From Terrimicrobiaceae bacterium (GTDB lineage Bacteria > Verrucomicrobiota > Verrucomicrobiia > Chthoniobacterales > Terrimicrobiaceae): 64,000 nucleotides of DNA. Position numbers and translations under genes: made by a program. Under the pieces are notes generated by a model. The model saw only the letters and a list, made by a program, of their open reading frames with translations, searched no databases and was not told where the DNA came from. Positions 44,047-54,229 of this stretch are shown one piece after another. Every line of letters starts with the position of its first letter. The stretch's first letter is position 1. The DNA is taken from contig JAGYIV010000012.1 of NCBI GenBank assembly GCA_018402345.1, forward strand, positions 62,001 to 126,000, in the 5' to 3' direction.

Positions 44047-47000
44047 CCGTCCTCGCTTCGCTCTCGCTCGCCATGATCGCCAGCGGCAATCCGAACTTAC
44101 CTGCGCGACGGCTCCAAAGCCAGACACCCCGACCGTGGAGTTCAAAAAGCTCCCCACCGAAAAATGGGGAGAGATCATTCCTGCCGACAAAAATCTCCCC
44201 GCCGATTGGGTGAAATCGCTCACCGAGCGTGGCGAACCCAAACACTATTCCGGCGAGGCGTTGATGAAGATCGGCATGCCGGTGGGCGGCATCACGACTG
44301 GTCTCGTGTATCTCGGCGGAGACGGCAAGCTTTGGTGGTGGGATGTTTTTAACCGTCCGCTGATGGGTGTCCTCCCGCGCGACATTCCCTACAAGGGCCG
44401 CGGTTGGTTTTTCAAACCCGCATCCACCATCGTGTGGTGGGGTGGCAACTATGTCGAACCCGTGACCACCCAGCCGAGCCCGCTCCAGCAGGGCTTTGCC
44501 ATGCAGATCACCTCGGGCGGGAAAACGCAGACGCGCACGATGGATCGGCACGGCTGGAAGGATGTGGTGTTCACCGGCAGCTATCCGGTGGGCACGGTTC
44601 TCTTCTCCGACCCCGAAACTCCGGTGAAGGTGACACTCACCGCGTTCTCGCCTTTTGTGCCGCTCGATTACGACAACTCGAGTTATCCGGCCACCATCCT
44701 CCGCTACACGATCGAGAATACGGGAGCCGATGAAGTCAAAGTGAATGTCGGCGGCTGGCTCGAGAATGTCACCATGCTCGATTCCTGGAAAATTTTTCCC
44801 GGATTGGTTCGTGAGAACTCCGTCACTTCAGGGAATGACGCCACCATCATGACCGCATCCTCGGTCGTCTCCGCACCCATGCGACCGGACATCATGTTCG
44901 AAGATTGGACACGACCCGGTTTTGAAGGGTGGACGGTGGAAGGAAGCGCCTTCGGCCCGGGACCGCTTGCCAGCAGCGACTTGCCGCCTCACCTGAACAC
45001 CGGCCTCTACGAAGGGCGGCTGGTTCATTCGCATGCCACCGCCCCCGGCGCGGATCCGAAGGAGAAAGACGCCGCCACCGGCAAGCTCATCAGCCCGGAG
45101 TTCACCATTGACCGGAATTTCGCGGCCTTCGCGATCGGCGGCAGCAAAACCCCCGATGCCTGCCTCTTCAATGTGGTGGTGGATGGCAAGGTGATCCGTA
45201 AACAGGCCGGCACCGGAAATCGAAAGATGGTGGAAGTCACAGTGGATCTGCGTGACTTTCAAGGGAAGACGGCCCGCATCGAGATCGAAGATGCAGATAC
45301 CGTCCCGGGAGGATTTATCGCTCTCGGGCCCATCCGCTTGACGGACAAGGATCCCCTCAAGCAAAAGGATTGGGGAAGCATGGCGATTGCCGTGCTCGGC
45401 GCGAATGGCACCGGCAATGCGGACCTGAAGGAATCGACAAGTGGAGCGGAGGTTCTCGGCGATTTCGAAGGCGGCTCCTGGGGCGATTGGACTGTCGAAG
45501 GCACTGCGTTCGGGAGCCAGCCATTTACCGGCAACAAGCCACCACAGAACCTTGTCGGGCGCAAGGGCGAGGGCGCGGCCAATTCCTGGGCGGCCGGCGG
45601 CGATGGAGCCACGGGGAAATTGACCAGTCCGACATTCAAAATATCCAAGCCTTACCTCTGCTTTTTATTCGGTGGCGGCAAGGCGCCTGAGAATGTCGAA
45701 CTCGGCGTTCGCCTCGAAGTGGACGGCCAGGTGGTGCGCCGGGCGACGGGTTATAACTCCGACTCCATGGAATGGGTCAACTGGGAGGTCTCGGAATTCG
45801 AAGGGAAGACCGGACGCATCATCGTGGAGGATGCCGCGTCAGGCGGTTGGGGACACGTGGTTGCGGACCATTTCGTGTTGTCGCAATCACCGATGCCCAC
45901 CTTCGCCGACTCGCTCTTCATTGCGGATCCAAAGAAAGCCGCATCGTCCGCACCCGACTCACCGTTGGTCGGAGGAGTTGCCAGGTCTCTCACCCTTGCT
46001 CCCGGGCAGAGCACGGATGTCGATTTTGTCGTCGCCTGGCATTTTGTCAACGAACCGGTCCCCGACGCGAAGGGCCATGAAACCGGCTGGTATTACGGAA
46101 AGCGATTCCCGGACGCCACCGCGGTGGTCGAGCATATTGCCAAGAATAAAAATCAACTGATCGATACCTCGCTGCTCTGGCGCGAGACGTGGAACGACTC
46201 GACCCTGCCACACTACTTCCTTGATCGGACGTTTATCCCGATCAATTCCCTTGCTTCAACCACCTGCTATCGCTTCGGCGATGGACGGTTTTACACCTAC
46301 GAAGGGATCCGCAGTTGTCACGGACATCCGAATCATGTCTGGCATTATGCGCAAGGCCATGCCCGGATATTTCCGGAACTGGAGCGCGATGTCCTTGAGC
46401 GGGTCTGGTATGGATTCAGCTACAAAGAAGACGGTTCGATGGACTACCGCGGCGAGTTGGGTGCCGGCAGCGCGATCGATGGACATCTTGGGGTGATCCT
46501 TTGCGTTTACCGCGATTACCTGACAAGTCCCGACGGCGCTGCTCTCAAGCGGATCTGGCCCAAGGTGAAAAATCCCTCGAATACGCGATGGCCCGGGACA
46601 CGGACAACAACGGGCTGCTCGACAAGCCCGGCCTGACCACGCTCGACGAACCGTGGTTCGGCGAAATCCCCTGGATCAACAGCCTCTACGCCGCCGCCCT
46701 CAAAGCCGGCGAAAAGATGGGCACGATCATGGGCGACACCGCATTCGCCGAAGAGTGCCGGAAGAAGGCGGAAGTCACCCGCGCGGCGATGGATACCAAC
46801 CTCTTCAATGGCGAGTGGTTTGTGCAAAAGGGCGACCCGGCAAATCCCGATAAACTCGGGGCCTACGACACCGTCCACATCGACCAGGTCCTCGGCCAGT
46901 TTTGGGCCGGTCAAGTAGGCCTCGGCCGCGTGCTCAACGAGGACACCACCAACTCCGCCCTGCGCTCACTCTGGAAATACAACTTCGCCAGAAACCTCGA

Positions 47001-47676
47001 CGTGTTTGATGCCCAAGCCCACCCCAAGGGGCGCCCTTATTATACAGACGGCGAGGGCGGCCTGCTGATGACCGCCAACGCGCTCAGTCAGGAGAACCCG
47101 TATCGCCACCTCTCGAACTTCGCCTACTACGTCAATGAGACGATGCACGGCTTCGAATATCAAGCTGCCGCCCACATGATCGCCGAAGGCATGGTGCAAG
47201 AGGGACTCGCCATCATCAAAAACATCGACGACCGCTATGACGGCAACAAGCGCAACCCGTTCAACGAGGTCGAATGCGGCGACCACTACGCGCGCTCGAT
47301 GGCCAGCTACGGTGCCTTTATTGCCATCTGCGGCTTCGAATACGATGGCCCCGCCGGTCACATCGGCTTCGCGCCGAAGCTCACGCCGGAAAACTTCAAG
47401 GCCGCCTTCACCGGGGCCGAGGGGTGGGGGAGCTTCAGTCAAAAAGCCGAAGGCGGAAAGCTGAACGCAGAAATCGCCCTGAAATGGGGCAAGCTCCGCC
47501 TGCGCTCGATCAGCCTCGCCACGGACTCGAAGCCGACGTCAGCCACCGTCGAAGTGAATGGGAAGGCCGTCCCCGCCGAACTGGCCTTTGCTGATGGTAA
47601 AAGCACTCTCTCCCTAACCGAGGAAATCACTCTCGTGCCGAACCAAGCCGTTAGCGTTGTCCTAACACAAGACTGA
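44010..47676 (+). CDS. GH116-like (DUF608 superfamily) glycosidase with two beta-sandwich modules, frameshifted
   Basis: About 1220 aa. Signal peptide MHRLQIPKTHSLTVLASLSL, then a GH116 N-terminal domain (MKIGMPVGGITTGLVYLGGDG with WDVFNRP). Two inserted levanase-type modules follow (EDWTRPGFEGWTVEGSAF and GDFEGGSWGDWTVEGTAFGS), then the (alpha/alpha)6 catalytic domain with CYRFGDGRFYTYEGIRSCHG, DTDNNGLLDKPGLTTLDEPW and NPFNEVECGDHYARSM. GH116 members are beta-glucosidases, beta-xylosidases or glucosylceramidases; the target here is unknown. Two single-base losses explain the frames: near 44096, and in the A5 run 46568-46572. A close paralogue of its C-terminal half is encoded at 50441. Confidence 0.7.
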
Positions 47677-47690
47677 TTCCGTTGCCTGCA

Positions 47691-47798
47691 ACCACCCTCC
47701 ATTAATCAAATATCCCCACCTTGAAAAAATCCGTTATTCCTCTTGCCGCATGCGTCGCGTCCGTTGCTGCCCTGTCCGCCGCCGATCCCGCCGCCAAA
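47691..47798 (+). repeat. Duplicated 5' leader plus signal-peptide segment (copy 2)
   Basis: Nearly identical to 39500-39607, including the untranslated CAAATATCCCCACC. The start codon is TTG here, where copy 1 has ATG. Confidence 0.75.
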
Positions 47799-50435
47799 GC
47801 GCAGTCGGGCCAGCATTGGACCAAACCATACAATACTGTCTGGACCGAGCCGGGCACAAAGGGCTACGACTCGATGCCTGCAGGGGGCGGGAACATCAGC
47901 TTGAATGTCTGGGCGGAGAAGGACGCGGTGGTCTTCTACATCGGCTCATCCGACAGTTTCGACGCCAATGAGCTGCTGACCAAACTGGCACGCCTCCGCA
48001 TCAAGGTTATGCCGAACCCGTTCGCATCGCATCTGCGCCAGGAACTCGATCTGGAATCCAATACCGTCCTGATCAGCGGCCGCGCCGAGGATGGCACGCA
48101 GGTCGCCTTGAGCATCCGTGCGGATGCCCACCAACCAGTCGTGCATGTGGACGGCTCGGCCACCCAACCGGTTACGGTCGAAGCGACTCTGGAACTGGAT
48201 GAAGGCTGGAGAATGACTGCCACGAACCGGACGGACGGCATTCTGTGGAGTCGGCGCAACCCCTCGCCGTCCGCACACCGGGCCAAAATGATCGAGGCAT
48301 GGGGGCTCGAGGCGATTGGCAATCTGGTTCCTGATCCGCTCGCCAATCTGACCTCCGGCGGACTGCTTGTCGGTGCAGGTTTCATTCCCGGCGGGGAGGG
48401 AAGCGGTCAGCACGAGGGGCGCAACTTCCGCTCAGCCACGATCCGGAGTCAGGCCCCGGTCACGACCTTCGCTCTACGCGCCGTTCTTCGCATCGCCCAA
48501 GACCCGACGCCAGAGGCATGGGATGCCGCAGTGGATCAGCTCGCCGAAGCTACGAAAGACACTCAGGAGGCCGATCGCCGCAAATCAGCGGCTTGGTGGC
48601 GCGAGTTCTGGGACCGGAGCTGGATTGTGATCAATCCCGAAGCGAAGAATCCCGACGACGAGCCATGGCAGGTCGGCCGCAACTATCAGCTTTTCCGCGC
48701 AATGCTGGCGGCCAATACGAACGGAAAATTCCCGACGTTCTTCAACGGCGGCCATTTCACGTGCGGCCCCAACCCGGACCGGCGCGCATGGGGCGGCTGC
48801 AAGTTCATGGCGCAGAACCAGCGCCACCTCTACTGGCCGCTGTTGAAATCGGGCGACGCAGACCTGCTCCGCGTCGGCACCGGCTTCTATGCGCGCACGG
48901 CCGAACTCCAACGGGCGCGGGTCCGGGAGAAATTCGGCGCGGAAGGCGTGATCTACGATGAGAGCCTGAACACGCTGGGCCTCGGCTGCTTCCCGAACAA
49001 GGACGGGTTCAATAACTACAAGCACCTCCGCTACCACTTCACCTCGGGGATGGAGTTCGTGTTCATGATGCTGGAGGCGCACCGGTTCTTCGGCGAAGAC
49101 CTGACCCCGCATCTGCCGGCCATCGAGGGCGCGCTCCGCTTTTTCGACTCGTTCTACCGCAAGGAGAACAAGGCGCGCACGGGCAGCGAACTCGATGCGG
49201 AGGGGCGGCTGGTGATCTATCCCGGCAGTGCGCTCGAACTCTACGACGACACCCGGAATGCCACAGACGCGCTCTCCGGCCTCATGGCGATCAGCGACGG
49301 CCTGCTGGCCCTGCCCGCCGGAGCGCTTCCCGCCGAGTCGCGCGCTTGGGTGGAGGCCTTCCGCAAAACGTTGCCGCCGATCGCCACGCGCCAACTGCGC
49401 GGCCACACAGTCATCGCACCGGCGGCCTCGTGGGGGCACGAAGGCAGCCAAGGCAATGCCGAATTGCCACAGCTCTACCCGGTCTTCCCCTTCCGCATTT
49501 ATGGCGTTGGCAAGCCAGACCTCCAACTGGCCCGCGACACATGGTGGTATGGCGGCCGCGATGAATCCCTCAAGACGGTCTATTGTTGGTTCCAGGGCAA
49601 CATTTTCGTCGCCGGTCTCGGCCTCACCGAGGAAGCCCGCCTCTACGCCCTCTCCAAGTTCCTCTTTCCGAAGGATTGCGGAATCACGCACAACCCGTGG
49701 AAGACCCCGATCGCGCCACCGGACACCCGATACCCCGCTTTTTGGGATGCACCTAAGAGTTTCTGCGAAATTCCCGACATGGACCACGGCGGCAGCGCGA
49801 TGGTAGGGCTTCAGGAAATGCTGCTCCAGACCGACGGAAAGAAGATTTTGCTCTTCCCGGCCTGGCCGAAGGACTGGGACGTGGACTTCAAACTCCACGC
49901 ACCCGAGCAGACCACGGTCGAAGCGAGATTCCGCAAAGGCAAGATCGAGAAGCTCGTCGTCACGCCCGCATCGCGCACCGCCGACGTCATCGACCTCAGC
50001 GGCGTCGAACCGCCGCCGTTGCCACCCAAGCCGCTCAATCCGAAGGATGGCCTGTGCGTCGGTAAAACCCCCACCGCCTCCAGCATCTACTCAGAAGACT
50101 ACGGCCCTGCGAACGCTGTGGACGGCAATCTGCAAACCCGGTGGGCGGCGAAACAGGGCACTACCGATGCCTGGCTCGAAGTGGATCTCGGCCAACCGAC
50201 GCTCATCGGCCGAGCCTTGATCAGCGAAATCGAATGGAAGGAGACGCGTGAGTTTGTGCTCGAAGCCCGGGACGGTGAGACGTGGAAAGAGCTGGCCCGC
50301 GGCACCACAATTGGCAGCGACTTTCAACTTGAGTTCCCCGCAATCAAGACCCGCTTCGTCCGCCTGCGGATCGTCAAGTCCGAGCGCGCCGCAAATATCA
50401 ATGAGTTCCAACTTTTCCCCCCTCTCAACCTATAA
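47721..50435 (+). CDS. DUF5703 protein with C-terminal F5/8 type C (discoidin) domain, exported
   Basis: 904 aa. The TTG start at 47721 is chosen by alignment with the GH29 leader at 39530. Signal peptide with AACVASVAALSAADPAAK. The DUF5703 N-terminus follows (YNTVWTEPGTKGYDSMPAGG, NISLNVWAEKDAVVFYIGSS), then a large (alpha/alpha)6-type catalytic-like region of the GH95/GH65 general shape (FFNGGHFTCGPNPDRRAWGG, IAPAASWGHEGSQGN, LLFPAWPKDWDVDFKL). A discoidin domain (DYGPANAVDGNLQTRWAAK to FVRLRIVKS, about residues 795-900) is the likely sugar-binding end. It sits between the two GH116-like genes. Glycosidase activity is likely by fold; the substrate is unknown. Confidence 0.75.
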   Translation: MKKSVIPLAACVASVAALSAADPAAKAQSGQHWTKPYNTVWTEPGTKGYDSMPAGGGNISLNVWAEKDAVVFYIGSSDSFDANELLTKLARLRIKVMPNPFASHLRQELDLESNTVLISGRAEDGTQVALSIRADAHQPVVHVDGSATQPVTVEATLELDEGWRMTATNRTDGILWSRRNPSPSAHRAKMIEAWGLEAIGNLVPDPLANLTSGGLLVGAGFIPGGEGSGQHEGRNFRSATIRSQAPVTTFALRAVLRIAQDPTPEAWDAAVDQLAEATKDTQEADRRKSAAWWREFWDRSWIVINPEAKNPDDEPWQVGRNYQLFRAMLAANTNGKFPTFFNGGHFTCGPNPDRRAWGGCKFMAQNQRHLYWPLLKSGDADLLRVGTGFYARTAELQRARVREKFGAEGVIYDESLNTLGLGCFPNKDGFNNYKHLRYHFTSGMEFVFMMLEAHRFFGEDLTPHLPAIEGALRFFDSFYRKENKARTGSELDAEGRLVIYPGSALELYDDTRNATDALSGLMAISDGLLALPAGALPAESRAWVEAFRKTLPPIATRQLRGHTVIAPAASWGHEGSQGNAELPQLYPVFPFRIYGVGKPDLQLARDTWWYGGRDESLKTVYCWFQGNIFVAGLGLTEEARLYALSKFLFPKDCGITHNPWKTPIAPPDTRYPAFWDAPKSFCEIPDMDHGGSAMVGLQEMLLQTDGKKILLFPAWPKDWDVDFKLHAPEQTTVEARFRKGKIEKLVVTPASRTADVIDLSGVEPPPLPPKPLNPKDGLCVGKTPTASSIYSEDYGPANAVDGNLQTRWAAKQGTTDAWLEVDLGQPTLIGRALISEIEWKETREFVLEARDGETWKELARGTTIGSDFQLEFPAIKTRFVRLRIVKSERAANINEFQLFPPLNL

Positions 50436-50440
50436 CATCG

Positions 50441-53400
50441 ATGAAAACCCAAATACTGCGCACGGTGGCAACCCGACTCATGATGAGCACCAGCTTTCTA
50501 TCTCTAACCGCTTCAGGGTTGTCCGAACCTGCCGACGAACCAAGGCAATACAGTGGCGACGCCCTGTCGCGAATTGCCATGCCGGTCGGCGGGATCACCG
50601 CCGGCCAGCTCTACTTCCATGGCGATGGCGGGCTGGGCCTGTGGGATATCATGAATGTGCGCTCGTTCGGCAACAGCCCGGTGTTGCGGCAGTTCCCGGA
50701 CCGCCAGCGCATGCTCCAGCAGGGGGTTGCCCTGCGTGTGCGGGATGGGGACAACATCCGGAACCTTCCACTGGATCTGAAAACATTTCCGGCAACGACA
50801 TTCACGCCGGAGTTTCCCGCCGGCATCGTCCGCTATGCGGGAGCCAATGACCTCCCAATGGATGTCACGCTCGAGGGCATCGCGCCATTTGTGCCGTTGG
50901 ACGCCAAAGCCTCCAGCATTCCAGCCGCTTTTCTCCGCGTGACGATCAAGAATACCGGGACGGCGGAGTTGAATGGCGATCTCCTCGGGTGGCTCGAGAA
51001 TGGGGTCGTGGCCCACTCGGGCAATCCCGGCGAAGGCTTCCGCACTGCATCCGTTCGCACCCAACCCAGCGCACTTGCTGTCGAGTTCACAGCGAAAGCC
51101 CCCGAAGGGTTGAAAGCCAAAGAGTCCCGTCCCTCCCTCCTTCTGGCGGACTTCGAAACCACCGACTATATGGGTTGGAAGGCGTCCGGCGAAGGGTTTG
51201 GCATACGCCCCACACTTCACAGCGAGTTCGCCAGGGATGAGGCGTCCGAGGCACTTCATAACGCCTCCGGCACGGCGAGCGCCTGCTCGGCAACGGGAGG
51301 CCCGACGGCGGTCGGAGTTTTGGAATCCCCGGAGTTCACAATCGACCGTGATATGTTGCGGTTCAATACGGCTTGGGGCCGGGACGAAAAAAAGCTGCGC
51401 GTGGAGCTTGTGGTGGACGGCAAGGTGGTCCGCAGCGCCACCGGAAGAGGCGGTCCCCACTTTAGCGCCACCCAGTGGGATGTTCGTGAGTTTATGGGGC
51501 AGACCGGTCGTCTCGTGATCACCGACGAAAGCGAGACGAGCTACATCCTTGTTGATATGGTGGAAATGGCGGACGCCGATCTTGGCCCCTTGGAAAAGCG
51601 CGCTGACTTTGGCGGGATGGCCCTTGTTCTCCTCAACCCCGCCGCCGATGCGACAGCCACGCCTTCCGTGACGGGCAATGCGTCCGCCGGATTCGCAGCC
51701 GGAGCGGCGGAGGTGCCGTTTGGCGAAAGCCAGATTGGAGCGATCACCGCTCCATGGAGCCTCAAGCCCGGAGAGTCCCGCACGCTCACCTTCGCCGTCG
51801 CATGGCATTTCCCGAACCTCGAACTGATCGACTGGGGCAAGCTCCAAGGCAGCGGCCGCTGGTATGCCTCCCGCTTCCCCACCCTGCCTGCCGTCGTTGA
51901 TGAACTGGCCGCCAAGGGGCCCGACATCCTGCGCCTCACCGATCTCTGGCGCTCGACGTGGTATGCATCCACGCTGCCACGCTGGGTGCTCGACCGCGTG
52001 ATGGCCAATGCCTCCACGCTCGCGACGAATACCTGCTATCGATTCAAAGACGGCCGCTTCTACGGCTTCGAGGGGGTGCATTCGTTCATCGGCACGTGCA
52101 ACCATGTCTGGCACTACGAGGAAACGGTCGGCCGGCTCTTTCCCGAACTCGAAATGTCCCTCCGCACCCAGGCCGACTTCGTGCCCGGCGTGGGGATCAA
52201 GTCCGATGGCAGCATTCCCATGCGCATCGACGGCCAGCCGGGCTCCCTCGACCCGCTGCCAGAGCAACCGATTCTCTTTGGGAGCGGATACCAACACTGG
52301 GCCTCGATCGACGGCCAGTGCGGCATTCTTCTCAGGACCTACCGGAACCATCTCACATCCAGCGATGACTCGTTTGTGAAACAATACTGGCCCCAGATCA
52401 AATTGGCCACCCAATGGCTTTTCGCCCAGGACAGCGATGGCGACAACCTCCCCGACCGCGTGACCCACCACACGCTCGACGAGGATATTGCCGGCCCCAG
52501 CCCATGGATCTCCAGCCTTTGGCTGGCCGCGGTTTCCGCCGCCGAAAGAATGGCAACCATTGCCGGCGACGAAGATTTCGCCCAAGAATGTCGGCAGCGC
52601 GTGGCCGAAGGACAAAAGAACTTTGTCGCCAAGCTTTGGAATGGCGACCGGTTCGTCCACCTCTCCCCGGACTCCGAAAAATGGCGTCCCGGCTCCTACG
52701 ATGGCAGCCACATCGACCAGTTGCTCGGCCAGCAGTGGGCATGGCGCACCGGGCTCAACCGCATCGTTCCCGAAAAAGAAACCCGGACCGCGCTCGACAA
52801 TGTCTTCCGTCACAACTTCAAGGAGGATGTCGGCCCCTACTATGCCGCAGACCCCGCGAACAAACCCGCAAGACCCTTTGCCGTCGCGGGAGAAGCTGGA
52901 ACACTCGTCGCCACCTTCCCGGAAGGCTCCTACCGTCCGGACGGCAAAACGCCGGGCCACGAGTGGAATTCGGGCAATACATTCCATCAGGGCTTCTACA
53001 ACGAAACGATGACCGGCTTCGAACACGCGTTCGCGTCCCACCTCATCTACGAAGGCATGGTGGAGGAAGGGCTGCGCGTGTTCCGCGCGGTCCACGACAG
53101 GCACCAGCCCTCTTCGGCCAAGCCTCGCAATCCCTTCAATGAACCCGAGGCTGGGGAACACTATTCCCGGCGATGTCGGCCTACGCCGTCTTCCTCGCGC
53201 TTTGCGGATTCGATTACGACGGGCCTGCGGGTCACATCGGCTTCGCGCCGAAGCTCACGCCGGAAAACTTCAAGGCCGCCTTCACCGCGTCAGAGGGGTG
53301 GGGGAGCTTCAGCCAGAAGAAGGAAGGCGAAAACTTGAAGGCGGAAATCGCCCTGAAATGGGGACAGCTCCGCCTGCGCACGATCAGCCTCGCCACGGAT

Positions 53401-53550
53401 TCGCAACCGGCATCCGCGACCGTCGAAGTGAACGGAAAACCGATTGCCGCCGAACTCGCCTTCGCCGATGGCAGAAGCTTTCTCTCCCTAAGCGAGGAAA
53501 TCACTCTCTTGCCGAACCAATCCGTTAACGTCGTCCTAACGCAACACTGA
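50441..53550 (+). CDS. GH116-like (DUF608 superfamily) glycosidase, second copy, frameshifted near 53169
   Basis: About 1036 aa, starting 5 nt after the DUF5703 stop. Signal-like N-terminus (LMMSTSFLSLTASGLS). GH116 N-terminal domain (RIAMPVGGITAGQLYFHGDG), one levanase-type module (ADFETTDYMGWKASGEGFG), then the catalytic domain with CYRFKDGRFYGFEGVHSFIG, QDSDGDNLPDRVTHHTLDED and NPFNEPEAGEHYSR. One missing G at 53169-53170 breaks the frame before MSAYAVFLALCGF; the length 3110 fits one lost base. The last 110 residues are about three-quarters identical to those of the paralogue at 44010, and the similarity continues a short way past the stop codon. Confidence 0.72.
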
Positions 53551-53562
53551 TTCCGTTGCCTT

Positions 53563-53627
53563 CAACCATGAATGTCCCGACTGAACACGAATAATGCCGA
53601 CACGGATAACTGCGGCGAAGCCGCCTC
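53563..53627 (+). repeat. Partial hairpin repeat after the second GH116-like gene
   Basis: Degenerate left arm (ACCATGAATGTC...ACACGAATAATGCCGACACG) and the mini-hairpin GCGGCGAAGCCGC; no right arm. Confidence 0.55.
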
Positions 53628-53875
53628 AACCCTGTAGCGGAACTCGGAACGAGTTTCGACGGCGTTTGGTGGGGCCTCGCGGGCAGCGGTCGAAATTTCA
53701 AATGCCGCGCTTTTCGTGCTGGGCGGGCCCATCCGGTTTCCCGGCGAGTCAGGATGTCTGTGGTTGGTGAAAATTGACCGTTCCGGAAAACAGCAAATCG
53801 GCAGTTCTCAAGCACGGTCTGTCAGACGCATTTCGCAGCAATGTCCCGGCCACTCGCCTATTCCTGCGGATCCCG
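53628..53875 (+). other. Intergenic stretch without a recognisable gene
   Basis: About 250 bp following the partial repeat. A CATCCGGTTTCCCGG segment near 53730 recurs near 35320 and 61490, so part of this is repeat tail. No coding signal is recognised. Confidence 0.4.
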
Positions 53876-53887
53876 TTCTACGTTTAA
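53876..53887 (+). promoter_or_regulatory. Putative operator motif TTCTACGTTTAA upstream of the fucose operon
   Basis: One mismatch. It lies 49 bp before a short open frame (53937) and 342 bp before the SSS symporter gene, oriented toward both. It is the only copy ahead of the L-fucose catabolic genes. Confidence 0.5.
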
Positions 53888-53936
53888 TTAAAACCCTCGT
53901 GCTCCTCACCACCGCATTATCTAACGTCATCGGTTG

Positions 53937-54137
53937 ATGGAAATTCCCTTTAGATCTGTTTGGCACGGCCTGCTGCAGGTTGATCTTTCGGCCCTACCCC
54001 AGGGAGCAAAAGATCAAAAGGCAACGCTCGCATTGACCCTGCAGCGCGAGAACTCCGCGAACCCCGTCTCCATTTCGAAGATGGAAGCTCCGAGAAGAGT
54101 TTCTCGTTATAAAAATACTTTTGGAAGAATTGCTTAG
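53937..54137 (+). pseudogene. Short frame resembling a DNRLRE/CBM96-type domain fragment
   Basis: 66 codons. SVWHGLLQVDLSALPQGAKD followed by QKATLALTLQ resembles the strand pattern 'FDLS.LP.GA.I..A.L.L' of DNRLRE (CBM96-like) domains. There is no signal peptide and the frame is far shorter than such a domain, so this looks like debris of an exported gene that once followed the motif at 53876. The assignment is weak. Confidence 0.3.
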
Positions 54138-54229
54138 CTTCAAGCCAGCGCCTTTCCGGGTGCCTGCTCCAGCGATTCCTTCCAAACACGGCCTCACAAT
54201 CTGAATTTAGCAAATCACGCATACCAACC

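Noticed and set aside
50513-53161. Very long antisense open frame (882 codons) opposite the second GH116-like gene, and similar long antisense frames opposite GH2 (6678-8513), GH95 (15783-17408), GH29 (19139-20572; 39515-41293), the beta-helix fusion (31212-32846) and DUF5703 (48585-49898)
   Set aside because: High G+C coding strands give long complementary frames. None shows family motifs, and the sense genes carry clear conserved blocks.
39530-53550. Fucoidan-degradation locus
   Set aside because: Two GH29 and one GH95 fit fucose removal, but no sulfatase or endo-fucanase family is visible, while acetyl esterases and GH110/GH2/GH116 are. An acetylated, non-sulfated fucosylated glycan fits better.
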